DNA of 8,128 nt from assembly GCA_007118445.1 (NCBI GenBank), contig SKRP01000339.1, forward strand, positions 1 to 8,128, given 5' to 3'. How positions within the stretch are numbered: position 1 is the stretch's first letter; every line of letters starts with the position of its first letter. The stretch is from Natronohydrobacter sp. (GTDB lineage: Bacteria; Pseudomonadota; Alphaproteobacteria; Rhodobacterales; Rhodobacteraceae). Shown one piece after another: positions 1-6,814 of the stretch. The position numbers and the translations under genes were made by a program. Under the pieces are notes generated by a model that made no database searches, was not told where the DNA came from, and saw only the letters and a program-made list of their open reading frames with translations.

Positions 1-1050
1 GCTTCGCCGAAGCACACCGCGCTGCCATGACGGATATCGAGATTGCGACCCTGCCCGCTATGGTGCCGGGGCACCGGAGTATCCCTGTGCAACCCATGGG
101 CTGCCAGGTGCCCGGCGGCCAGTTCACGATGGCCGCCTCGGTGCATATGACGGTCTTGACCGCCACGGTTGCAGGCGTGCCGCGCATCGTGGCCGCGGCA
201 CCGCCGCATGAGGGCGAACGGCATCCGGCCATTGTCGCCGTGATGGATCTGGGCGGGACGCATGACATCCATGTGCCGGGCGGCATTCAGGCCCTGGGCG
301 CAATGACGACGCGCACCGAAAATCGATCCGGTGCATTTGCTGGTCGGTCCCGGCAATGCGCCTGTGGCCGAAGCCAAGCGCCAGCGCTACGGGAATGTGG
401 GCATCGACCGCCTTGCGAGCCCCTCGGAAACGATGGTTATCACCGATGCCACGGTCGACGCGAAAATGGTGGCAACTGATCTGCCGGGCCAGGCCGAGCA
501 CGGCTAGAACTCACCCGCTTGCCTGATCAACAATTCGATCAGGCGGGCCGAGGCGGCGCTTGCAGACATCGACCGCCTGCGGGCCATCCTCCCCACCGCC
601 GAGACCGCCGCCACGAGCTGGCGCGACGACCGCGAGATGATCCGCTGCGACAACCATGACGAGATGCTGGCGGTGGCGAATGACATGGCCTGTGAACATG
701 TGCAGGTGATGACCGGTCAGGATAGCTGGTATCTGCAGGAGATGCACAGCTAAGGCGCGCTCTTCCTCGGAGCGCGCACCATTGTCGCCAATGGTAACAA
801 GGTGATCGGCACCAATCGCACGCGGCACACGAAAAAGGCCGGGGCCTGTAGAGGCGGGCTTTGGGTCGGAAAACTCCTGAAAACACATGGCTATCAGCGT
901 ATCACCACTGACGCGGCCGCAGCGCAGATCGGGGCCTATGGCTCGCACCTGTGCATTCTCGAAGTGTTTGTCGGCCATGCCGATCAATGCAGTATCGGGT
1001 TGCGCCGCTATGGCGGCAGGAATGTGGGCTATGGGGTGGCTGCGAAATGA
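1..1050 (+). pseudogene. Decayed histidinol-dehydrogenase-family alcohol dehydrogenase (HpsN-like), 5' end outside window
   Basis: The family consists of Zn- and NAD-dependent dehydrogenases that oxidise a primary alcohol to an acid; HisD and the sulfopropanediol dehydrogenase HpsN are members. Frame 3 (from base 3) gives FAEAHRAAMTDIEI and VPGGQFTMAASVHMTVLTA. Near 318-322 it shifts to frame 1, which gives LLVGPGNA, ETMVITDA and DLPGQAEHG. In-frame stops follow at 505 (TAG) and 751 (TAA). The same frame continues through DMACEHVQVMT (catalytic Glu-His pair kept), GGLWVGKLLKTHGYQ and GHADQCSIGLRRYGG to a natural stop at 1048. The frameshift is a 2-base loss or a 1-base gain. The usual GDK...GTNH...PT segment reads GNKVIGTNRTRHT, so the expected zinc-ligand Asp is Asn. 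The gene cannot make a full protein. Family assignment is firm; the substrate is unknown, and HpsN-like is a guess from style and from the SDR that follows. Confidence 0.85.
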
Positions 1051-1056
1051 CCATGA

Positions 1057-1111
1057 TTTCATCTTGCAAGAAATACTCTCTGCACGCCCCAGTTGCGCCG
1101 GGGATCCCGGC
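1057..1111 (+). repeat. Intergenic element copy 1 with GC hairpin
   Basis: Seven bases after the hisD-like stop lies a 23-base block (1057-1079) containing TTCATCTTGC and AAATACTC. It matches 19 of 23 bases of the block at 3535-3557. It is followed by a perfect 6-bp stem, GCCGGG (1097-1102) and CCCGGC (1106-1111), with a 3-base loop. No U-tract follows, so terminator activity is only possible. The rest of the gap up to the SDR start at 1160 shows no clear promoter or ribosome binding site. Confidence 0.5.
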
Positions 1112-1159
1112 AACAGGCTCTGGACCCAAGGGCGGGGGTCAACGCGCCCGATTGGTCCC

Positions 1160-1922
1160 ATGACGCTGCCGCAAACCCCATCCTTCCGCCTGACCGCCAA
1201 CGCGCACTGGTCACCGGGGCCTCCTCCGGCATTGGCCTTGCCTGCGCTGCCGCATTGGCCGAGGCGGGCGCGGATATCAGCATGGTCGCACGCGGGGCCG
1301 CGCGTCTGAACGATGCCTGCCGGGCGATCGCCGATGCGGGCGCTATTGCCGGTGCTTTTCCGTTTGACGTCAGCGATATTGCCACCACGCGCGAACTGAT
1401 CGCCGCGCAAGGCCCGTTCGACATTCTGGTCAATGCCGCAGGTCTGGCCCGCCACGGCCCTGCGTTCGAAACTCGCGAAGCGGGTTTCGACACTGTCACG
1501 TCGGTCAGTATCAAAGCTGCCTATTTCGCTGCGCAGGCGGTCGCGCAAGGGCTCATCGCCGCGGGCAGGCCCCGCAGTATCATCCAGATTTCCAGCCAGA
1601 TGGGCCATGTCGGTGGGATGGATCGCACGGTCTATTGCGCGACCAAGCACGCGGTCGAGGGCATGAGCAAATCCATGGCGCTGGAACGGGGCCGCATGGC
1701 ATCCGCATCAACACGGTTTGCCCCACTTTCATCCGGGCCCTGCCCACGCAAAGCAGTTTCGACAATCCCGACCGCCGGGTCCGGATCGGGAGCACGAATA
1801 CACCGGGCCGCGTTGCGCAGGTCGAGGATGTCATGGGCGCAGTGCTCTATCGGGCCTCGGATGCCAGCGCGCTGGTGCCAGGCACGGCGCACAGCGTCGA
1901 TGGCGGATGGACCACCGGATGA
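1160..1922 (+). pseudogene. Frameshifted short-chain dehydrogenase/reductase (SDR)
   Basis: Classical SDRs are NAD(P)-dependent oxidoreductases of about 250 residues. The likely start is ATG 1160 in frame 2 (MTLPQTPSFRLT). A 1-base loss near 1193 moves the sequence to frame 1, which holds the cofactor motif TGASSGIG (1213-1236), FDVSDI, DILVNAAG and the catalytic YCATK (1633-1647) after ISSQMGHVGG. A second 1-base loss in the G-run near 1687-1692 moves it to frame 3, which supplies GPHGIRINTVCPTFIR, GRVAQVEDVMGAVLYRAS and the C-terminal VDGGWTTG before the TGA at 1920. Catalytic residues survive, so decay looks recent. No good ribosome binding site precedes ATG 1160, and the first frameshift depends on that start. 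The SDR next to a HisD-like dehydrogenase resembles hpsN/hpsO gene order, but the substrate cannot be read from sequence. Confidence 0.85.
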
Positions 1923-2465
1923 CCACGCATAGCCGGATCATCGAGCTGAATGTGGCCTATCTGGACAATCAGTTCTATCCGGTCGCCATCGACAAGCTCA
2001 GCCACGCGCTGCTGGCGCAAGACTATAATCTGCCGCTTTCCATGGCCTCGAACGACCCGAATGAAATGGACCGTCTGACAGATGATCTGCGCGCCTATCA
2101 GGTGGACAGGATCATCACCGCCCCGGTCGCGATCAGCAATGATGTGACCCGGCGCTGCGCAGAGGCCGCTATCCCGCTCGTTATGTTCAATCGCGGCCAG
2201 CCGGTGTCGGGCCCGTCCCCGATCCCCTCGGTCAACGCGCCTGACGGTCGCAAGGTCGCGCAATTCCTGATCCGCACGCGCCATCAGCGCATCGCCCGTA
2301 TCAGCGGCTGGCAAGGCGCGAGCACAGAGCAGGATCGCGCCCGAGGGCTTCTCGATGCGCGGCAAGAGGAAGAATCAGAGCCCGCCGCGCTGGTTGATGG
2401 CATGTTTGATCGCGACAAGATGGCCAATGACCGCGCAGAACCGCTTGTGTCTGCGCGCAGCCTCC
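1919..2465 (+). pseudogene. LacI-type regulator remnant: sugar-binding-like domain only, no helix-turn-helix
   Basis: Frame 2 reads SRIIELNVAYLDNQFYPVAI, then DRLTDDLRAYQVDRIITAPV, RRCAEAAIPLVMFNRGQ, GRKVAQFLIRTRHQRIARI, GWQGAS and VDGMFDRDK. This is the N-terminal lobe and start of the second lobe of the periplasmic-binding-like effector domain of LacI/GalR repressors. The roughly 55-60-residue N-terminal DNA-binding helix-turn-helix is absent. The ATG at 1919 overlaps the SDR stop as ATGA. Family similarity ends near 2460 after about 180 residues; the usual VGNDHMA and C-terminal segments of the second lobe are not found in any frame. Frame 2 stays open to 2692 with unrelated, low-complexity residues. 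The product could not bind an operator. It was probably the local repressor of the pathway. Assignment is from recalled family patterns and is moderately secure. Confidence 0.65.
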
Positions 2466-2749
2466 CCTCCCCCCGGCCCGCTTCACCATCCATCATCAGA
2501 TCGGGCGCGAAGACGCGCTCATGCCCCCGCGCGCGGAGTTCAGATGGTCGCTTGATGGCACGCAAGACGGCGGCGTGGCCTTTGGGCGACCCACAGGGGC
2601 GCGCGTTCATGTCGGGGGATGGCGCATGCGGACTCCGGCCCCTTCGGTCCGGATGGGGTGGGGCTGCGCTGCGAATGCGCGTTTTGAGATGAAATCGCGA
2701 CCTGGACACAAATTCTGCTGCCTACAGGCGACATGTGCCTTCTCAGAGG
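2466..2749 (+). other. Unassigned stretch between LacI and cupin remnants, probably decayed coding DNA
   Basis: I do not recognise a family here. Frame 1 is open and reads RFTIHHQIGREDALMPPRAE and GVAFGRPTGARVHVGGWRMR. Frame 3 reads DSGPFGPDGVGLRCECAF up to a stop at 2685, then ATWTQILLPTGDMCLLRG up to a stop at 2751. That last stop overlaps the cupin ATG as ATGA (2750-2753), an arrangement typical of translationally coupled genes. The segments look protein-like and could be pieces of one short gene shifted between frames 1 and 3, but this is inference. It does not resemble the missing C-terminus of LacI. Confidence 0.3.
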
Positions 2750-3534
2750 ATGAACGCCCGCATCATCCGCTATGGCGATCTGAAACCTGGCAAGACCGCC
2801 TTCATCGACGCGCATTCGCAAGCGCCGGACCAGAAGAGAATCTCACCATCATCGGCGGGGGGGTGTCGGAATCCCCGGATCACCATGTCCATATCCGCGA
2901 TGCGCCCGGCTTCAATATCGGGGTCGCCGACCAGCCGCCGAAATGCCGCCATTCCCTGCACAACCACCGCACTGCGCAAGTGTTCTTCGTGCTCAAGGGC
3001 CGCTGGCATTTCTTCTGGGGACGCTGGCGCACGGCAGGCGAGGTCGTGCTGGACGAAGGCGATATCTTCAACATCCCGACAGGCATCTGTCGCGGCTTCG
3101 CGAATATCGGCACCGATTACGGAATGATCATGGTCATCCTTGGTGGCGATGATGCAGGCGGTGGCGTCACCCGGGCCCCGCAAGTCATCGAGGCTGCCCA
3201 CGCGCATGGGCTGGCGCTTTCGGATCGCCAGCCCTGCAAGGTCATCGCGGGCGACGGTCTGCTGCACGACCGCCCCGGCTTCGAGGTTGAATTCCTCTTG
3301 CGCGGCTCCCTGCCTGACAACCCCTGCAGTCTCGACCGCCAAGAAATCCTCATGCCCATGCGCGGTCATTGGTGTGTGACCGGGGATAGCAGCTGCACAG
3401 TGTTCGACCCCGGTGACACGGCCACCATCCCGCCCGGCCTGCCCCACAGCCTGTCCCCTGCCATGACGGGTAGGACGTGCCACTACCGCGCGATCAACAT
3501 CGACGACCTCGCAGGCCCGACGCAATCCTGCTGA
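2750..3534 (+). pseudogene. Frameshifted double-cupin protein
   Basis: Cupins are small beta-barrels, often metal-binding; this one has two in tandem. The likely start is ATG 2750 in frame 2 (MNARIIRYGDLKPGKTAFID). AGAGG touches the ATG, so GTG 2735 is an alternative. A 1-base loss near 2837 (AAG AGA instead of AAG GAG A) moves it to frame 1: ENLTIIGGGVSESPDHHVHI, then the first cupin HNHRTAQVFFVLKGRWHFFW and GDIFNIPTG, and a second cupin EILMPMRGHWCVTG with GDTATIPPGLPHS, ending at TGA 3532. In cupin motif 1 (HxH, three residues, Glu) the Glu is Gln, and the motif 2 His is Arg in the first domain, so metal binding there is doubtful. The frame after the shift is open for about 230 residues, making this one of the least damaged genes. 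Role unknown; possibly an isomerase or dioxygenase-like accessory of the pathway. Confidence 0.75.
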
Positions 3535-3589
3535 CTTCATCTTGCCAAAAATACTCCGGGGGAGGCCGCAGGCCGGGGGCAGCGCCCCC
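3535..3589 (+). repeat. Intergenic element copy 2 with hairpins, terminator-like
   Basis: The block at 3535-3557 begins immediately after the cupin stop and contains TTCATCTTGC and AAATACTCC, matching the copy at 1057-1079. It is followed by GGCC-GCA-GGCC (3564-3574) and a perfect 6-bp stem GGGGGC (3575-3580) with GCCCCC (3584-3589) and loop AGC. From memory, blocks of this kind recur after genes in Rhodobacteraceae genomes. There is no U-run, so Rho-independent termination is uncertain. Confidence 0.55.
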
Positions 3590-3616
3590 AACCCCGCCAA
3601 GCTACAGGACCAGATC

Positions 3617-4473
3617 ATGCCATCATGCACCACCCATGACGGCTCACTCCCGCGCTCGCAAACTGTGGTCGACTTCCTCTTCACCCGCGACCGCAGCGCG
3701 ACCCGTGACACAGTCGCTGTCAATGCCTGCATGGCAGATACGATGATGGAAAAGCTCCGCATCCGGAAAGAGCCCGGCATGGATATCGTCGCGGATGGTG
3801 AATGCTCGAAGATCAGCTATGCCGCTTATCTCAAGGACCGCAACACAGGTTTTTCCGGCGCCAGCCCGCGCAATGCGCCTGCTGATCTGAAACTCATTCC
3901 CGGCTTACCTGAACGGCTTGCAGAATCCGGCGGCACCCCCACCTGTGCGCGCCCGCGATGCACAGGGCCCGTGGAAAGCAAGGGGCAGGATGCGCTGAAA
4001 AGGGATATCGCCAATCTGCAAGCGGCCATCGACGCGCATGGTGTCGAACTTGGTGCATGAATGCGGCCTCGCGCGGTGTGATTTCACTCTTCCTGCAAAA
4101 CGCCTATTTTCCAGACCGCCAAGCCTGTCTCGACGCGCTGGCCGATGCGATGCGCGTGGCATACTGCACCTTTCTCGAGGCCGGGCAGGCGCCGCGGCTC
4201 GACGGCCCGGAACTGGCATTGTCGCGGCATATGCTCGTCACGGCTTTGAGCGATGCCGGATTTCTGACCATGGCCGCCCCCCCTGTCACAGCGCTGGAGC
4301 ATGCGCTTGACGGATTACCGCGCAACAATTTCCGCCCCCATATCTGCTGGGTAAATGACGAGGGGCCGCATTGTTGCCTTATCGACATGGCCGTCATGTT
4401 ACCGCTCCTGATGCGCATGCCTACCCGCTATTTACTGTCTGAACGCTCGTATCCGCGCCATGGCCATGAATGA
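3617..4473 (+). pseudogene. Truncated, frameshifted cobalamin-independent methionine-synthase-like protein (MetE C-domain family)
   Basis: The family transfers methyl groups to a thiol using a zinc-bound substrate; the short bacterial members (about 370 residues) have unclear substrates. AGGA at 3606-3609, seven bases before ATG 3617, supports the start. Frame 2 gives THDGSLPRSQTVVDFLF, GMDIVADGECSKISYAAYLK and the CTGPV segment up to HGVELGA and TGA 4058. A 1-base loss near 4055 moves it to frame 1: MNAASRGVISLFLQNAYFPD, ALSRHMLVTALSD, PHICWVNDEGPHCC and RSYPRHGHE, ending at TGA 4471. The zinc-type H-x-C (HIC) and following Glu remain. The last roughly 80-90 residues, including the expected TDCGFG segment with the final zinc Cys, are missing, because RraA-like sequence starts directly after. 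It follows the cupin by 82 bases. Confidence 0.8.
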
Positions 4474-4492
4474 TGCGTCCCGCCCATCGGGC

Positions 4493-4862
4493 GCGCTGAT
4501 CGAGGATCCGGATTATCCTGGTTGTATCGGCGCTAACCGGGGTGAAGTGAACACCACCATTCACAAGGGTTTCGGCATGTCCGGGCGCTGACCAATGGGA
4601 TGATGCGCAATCTCGGCGATCTACCCGAGGGTTTTCCGGTCATTGCAGGCTCGGGGGGGGGGCATGCAATGGCTTTGTGCCTGTCCGCCGCCTCGGCGCG
4701 CGCGTGACTGTTTTCCGGCTACGGGTCGCGCAAGAGGATCTGATCCATGCGGACCGACATGGCGCGGTTGCGATACCGCTCGCGATGATTTCGCTGCTGC
4801 AGGGCGGGATTGACAGGCTCGTTGCAACGGAGAAGCTGATCCAGATTTCCGGACAGATGAAC
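4493..4862 (+). pseudogene. RraA-family (aldolase-like) remnant lacking its N-terminus
   Basis: RraA-like proteins include 4-hydroxy-4-methyl-2-oxoglutarate/oxaloacetate aldolases and inhibitors of RNase E. Three frames are needed. Frame 2 gives EDPDYPGCIGANRGEVNTTI and HKGFGMSG, then a stop at 4589 caused by one lost G near 4583-4587. Frame 1 gives LTNGMMRNLGDLPEGFPVIA and GS. A second shift within 4652-4672, at a nine-G run, leads to frame 3: VRRLGARVTVFRLRV, then DLIHADRHGAVAIP and a weak C-terminal helix ending near GQMNE. The usual G-P-S-H after the VIAGS strand is disrupted. About the first 90 residues of a normal RraA protein are absent; the sequence abuts the MetE-like remnant. The DLIHADRHGAV motif makes the family call secure; whether it was an aldolase is not decided by sequence. 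Confidence 0.75.
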
Positions 4863-5030
4863 GAGACCCGACCGCCTTCGGCAGTTTGCCCTCGATTCAC
4901 CATATTTCCACCTCGGGTAATGAGCGCGATACTGGGCCAGGTCGCGCGTAAAGCCGACTGTTACATACAGCATGGAGGACGAAACCCGTCTGAAATCCTG
5001 TCCAGGAGCTTGGCACGTTCCTGCGCCGGG

Positions 5031-5639
5031 TCAGAACTCTATACCCGACTGCGCCTTGATCCCGTCGCGGAACGGGTGCTTGACCTGCGTCATCTCGGTC
5101 ACAAGGTCGGCGGCCTCGATCAGTTCCGGCCTGGCATTGCGCCCGGTCAGGCAGACATGGGTCATCGCCGGTTTGCGGGTGAGCAGGAAATTCACGACCT
5201 CATCAATATCAAGATAGTCATAGCGCAGCGCGATATTGATCTCATCGAGCAGCACGAAGCGGATGGCAGGATCCAGGATCTGCTCCTGCGCGATGCGCCA
5301 GCCACGCTGGGCCGCTGCCACATCGCGCTCGCGGTCCTGTGTTTCCCAGGTAAACCCCTCGCCCGAGACAAAGAACCGGCATTCCTGATCAAACCGCGTG
5401 CGCAGCAGGGATTTCTCGCCGGTATTCCAGTTGCCCTTGATGAACTGAACCACGGCGCAGGGCATCCCATGCGCGATGCAGCGCATGATCATGCCGAAAC
5501 CTGACGAGGATTTCCCCTTGCCCGCGCCCGTATGGACGATGATCAGGCCCTTTTCCTCGGTCTTGGTTTTCATCATTTCATCGCGCGCGGCCTTGATGCG
5601 CTTCATCTTCTCATTGTGGTGGCGGGTCAGATCATCCAT
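5031..5639 (-). CDS. cobO: Cob(I)yrinic acid a,c-diamide adenosyltransferase
   Basis: This 202-residue cytoplasmic enzyme (CobO/CobA/BtuR family, usually about 200 residues) transfers the 5'-deoxyadenosyl group of ATP to the reduced cobalt of corrinoids, forming adenosylcobalamin in synthesis or salvage. Visible: P-loop HTGAGKGKSSSGFG (residues 36-49), AVVQFIKGNWNTGE, the Walker-B-like FVLLDEINIALRYDYLD, a conserved HVCLTGRNA and the terminal HPFRDGIKAQSGIEF. The N-terminal basic helix with HHNEKMKRIKAARDE is typical. The frame stays open far upstream, but ATG 5639 is set by AAGGA seven bases before it and by family length. It lies 122 bases downstream of tcuB on the same strand and faces the decayed genes. 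No frameshift or missing motif is seen. The leader may carry a partial cobalamin-riboswitch signature. I see no clear terminator between its stop and 4863. Confidence 0.95.
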   Translation of the reverse strand: MDDLTRHHNEKMKRIKAARDEMMKTKTEEKGLIIVHTGAGKGKSSSGFGMIMRCIAHGMPCAVVQFIKGNWNTGEKSLLRTRFDQECRFFVSGEGFTWETQDRERDVAAAQRGWRIAQEQILDPAIRFVLLDEINIALRYDYLDIDEVVNFLLTRKPAMTHVCLTGRNARPELIEAADLVTEMTQVKHPFRDGIKAQSGIEF

Positions 5640-5646
5640 CGTCAAA

Positions 5647-5651
5647 TCCTT
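5647..5651 (-). promoter_or_regulatory. Ribosome binding site of cobO
   Basis: AAGGA on the - strand lies seven bases before ATG 5639. It decides the start, because the reading frame is open upstream for a further 690 bases. Confidence 0.7.
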
Positions 5652-5669
5652 CACGGGGGCGTTGCACTG

Positions 5670-5725
5670 CCTGACTAACAGGTGGAACGGGACCGCGCGA
5701 GGCCGGATTGTCAGGCCCGGCCCCC
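5670..5725 (-). promoter_or_regulatory. Possible degenerate cobalamin riboswitch in the cobO leader
   Basis: Read on the - strand, the leader has GGGCC...AATCCGGCC (5701-5709 holds the right part), then CGGTCCCG (5688-5695), CCACCTGTTA and AGTCAGG (5670-5676). The known B12 riboswitch core has AAnCCGG, then CnGnCCCGC, CACTGT and later the B12 box AGYCAGGAGACC. Here the pieces come in the right order, but the space between CTGT and AGTCAGG is almost nil and the box breaks after seven bases. It may be an internally deleted or chance likeness. A second hairpin, GCGGG/CCCGC (5744-5759), sits just after the tcuB stop. Confidence 0.3.
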
Positions 5726-5761
5726 GCCAGCGCGCTATCTGCTGCGGGTTGTCGCCCGCGC

Positions 5762-6814
5762 TCAGCCCCGGCGCATGAGCGCGGCCATGCGGTAGAACCC
5801 ATGCACCATCTTGGTATAGGGTGTCAGCACGAAGAATGTCAGAACAGCACCCAGATGCAGCGCCAGCAGCGCGGGCACGGCCCCGGTGCCGGTGGCTGCA
5901 TAAAGCGCCAGTCCTGTGGCCGAGACCGTGAACAGCAACAGCACGAACGCCATTTCGCCACCCCAGACCCGCGCCGCGCCAAGGCCCTTCTCTGCGCGCA
6001 ATTTCAGCCAGGCCAGCGCGCCTGTGCCAAGGCAGAGCAATATCCCCCCCGGCACCCCCAGCAGTTTCGGCGGCGACCAGAACGGATAGGGCGCTTCCCA
6101 GCCGAAGCCATAATGCATCAGCGTTGCGACCGAGGTCGCGGCAAAGCACATCACAAAGCCCCAGAGTGTCGCCTGATGCGCATGGCGGCGGGCATTGGAA
6201 TAGCGCGCGCCCTGCTCGAAATTGCACCCCTGCCCGGCCCCGCCGGACAGGTTCTTCATCCGCGCCACGGACCCGCCCATGCGCCGCAGATCCGCCCATG
6301 TAACCCAGCCGCCGCCAATCTCGCGCCAATAGCTGCGCAGCGAAAGCGCCAGCCCCAGCAGCGGCAACACAAAGGCCGGGGCGAAGATCAACACCATCGC
6401 GTTATGGCTCAGATAGGCATAGAAACCCTCGCCGCTTTCAGGGCGCAGCGCCGCCATCGCGAAGAACAGAAGCGCGAAACCCGCGATCAGGGCTGCGGCG
6501 ACCGCAACGCCATGACTGTGAAACACCCGTGCCAGCGCCTGGGGTCGGGCGTGGCGTTCCCATGTGTCCTGCCGCAACTCGGCCAGCACGGCGGGCAGGT
6601 TCAGATCGAACTCATGCGGCGGGGCGTATTGGCAGGCATAGTAGCAGCCCCGGCAGTTATGGCACAGATTGGCCAGATGGGTGGCCTGTGCGGCACTCAT
6701 TTCGGGCAAGGAAAAGAGCTGCGGGAACACATCGCAATAGCCCTCGCAATAGCGGCAGGAATTGCAGATCCGGAACTGGCGCGCAGCTTCCTCTGATAAC
6801 GGGTTATCCAACAT
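5762..6814 (-). CDS. tcuB: Tricarballylate utilization 4Fe-4S membrane protein TcuB
   Basis: TcuB reoxidises the FADH2 of TcuA and hands the electrons to membrane quinones. The 350-residue product has two iron-sulfur motifs near the N-terminus, CNSCRYCEGYC (Cys 17, 20, 23, 27) and CHNCRGCYYAC (Cys 51, 54, 57, 61), each CX2CX2CX3C, followed by about six hydrophobic segments (roughly 102-124, 138-160, 218-238, 251-270, 287-311, 315-335). The histidines in HAHQATLWG, LMHYG and TKMVHGFYRM are candidates for haem or quinone contact; that is inference. The start ATG 6814 lies inside the end of tcuA with an 11-base overlap and has AGGAGG nine bases upstream, so the two are translated together. No lesion is visible. 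No transporter (TcuC) or LysR regulator (TcuR) is inside the window. Confidence 0.93.
   Translation of the reverse strand: MLDNPLSEEAARQFRICNSCRYCEGYCDVFPQLFSLPEMSAAQATHLANLCHNCRGCYYACQYAPPHEFDLNLPAVLAELRQDTWERHARPQALARVFHSHGVAVAAALIAGFALLFFAMAALRPESGEGFYAYLSHNAMVLIFAPAFVLPLLGLALSLRSYWREIGGGWVTWADLRRMGGSVARMKNLSGGAGQGCNFEQGARYSNARRHAHQATLWGFVMCFAATSVATLMHYGFGWEAPYPFWSPPKLLGVPGGILLCLGTGALAWLKLRAEKGLGAARVWGGEMAFVLLLFTVSATGLALYAATGTGAVPALLALHLGAVLTFFVLTPYTKMVHGFYRMAALMRRG

Noticed and set aside
511..1650. Long - strand open frame (379 residues)
   Set aside because: It is antisense to the HisD-like and SDR remnants, has no recognisable motif, and is expected in GC-rich DNA with high third-position GC.
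2770..3780. Long - strand open frame (336 residues)
   Set aside because: Antisense to the cupin gene and the following repeat; no domain seen.
1..4862. Sequencing error as the sole cause of the frameshifts
   Set aside because: Several shifts lie at G-runs, but two substitution-type stops, altered catalytic residues, the missing LacI domain, the gene-gene deletion and the clean 3.1 kb beside it favour real decay. Reads would settle it.
4719..4973. Small - strand frame starting MLYVTVGFTRDLAQYRAHYP, faintly like the end of a sugar epimerase
   Set aside because: Most of it is antisense to the RraA remnant; the likeness covers too few residues to support a call.
4863..5504. + strand continuation of the RraA frame across cobO
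   Set aside because: Family similarity ends near 4862; beyond that it is antisense to cobO.
5640..6329. N-terminal extension of cobO
   Set aside because: The frame is open upstream, but CobO proteins are about 200 residues, the ribosome binding site is at 5647-5651 and the extension overlaps tcuB.
5708..6796. Long + strand open frame opposite tcuB (362 residues)
   Set aside because: Rich in Arg, His and Gln without motifs; shadow of tcuB, whose Cys motifs and membrane segments are clear.
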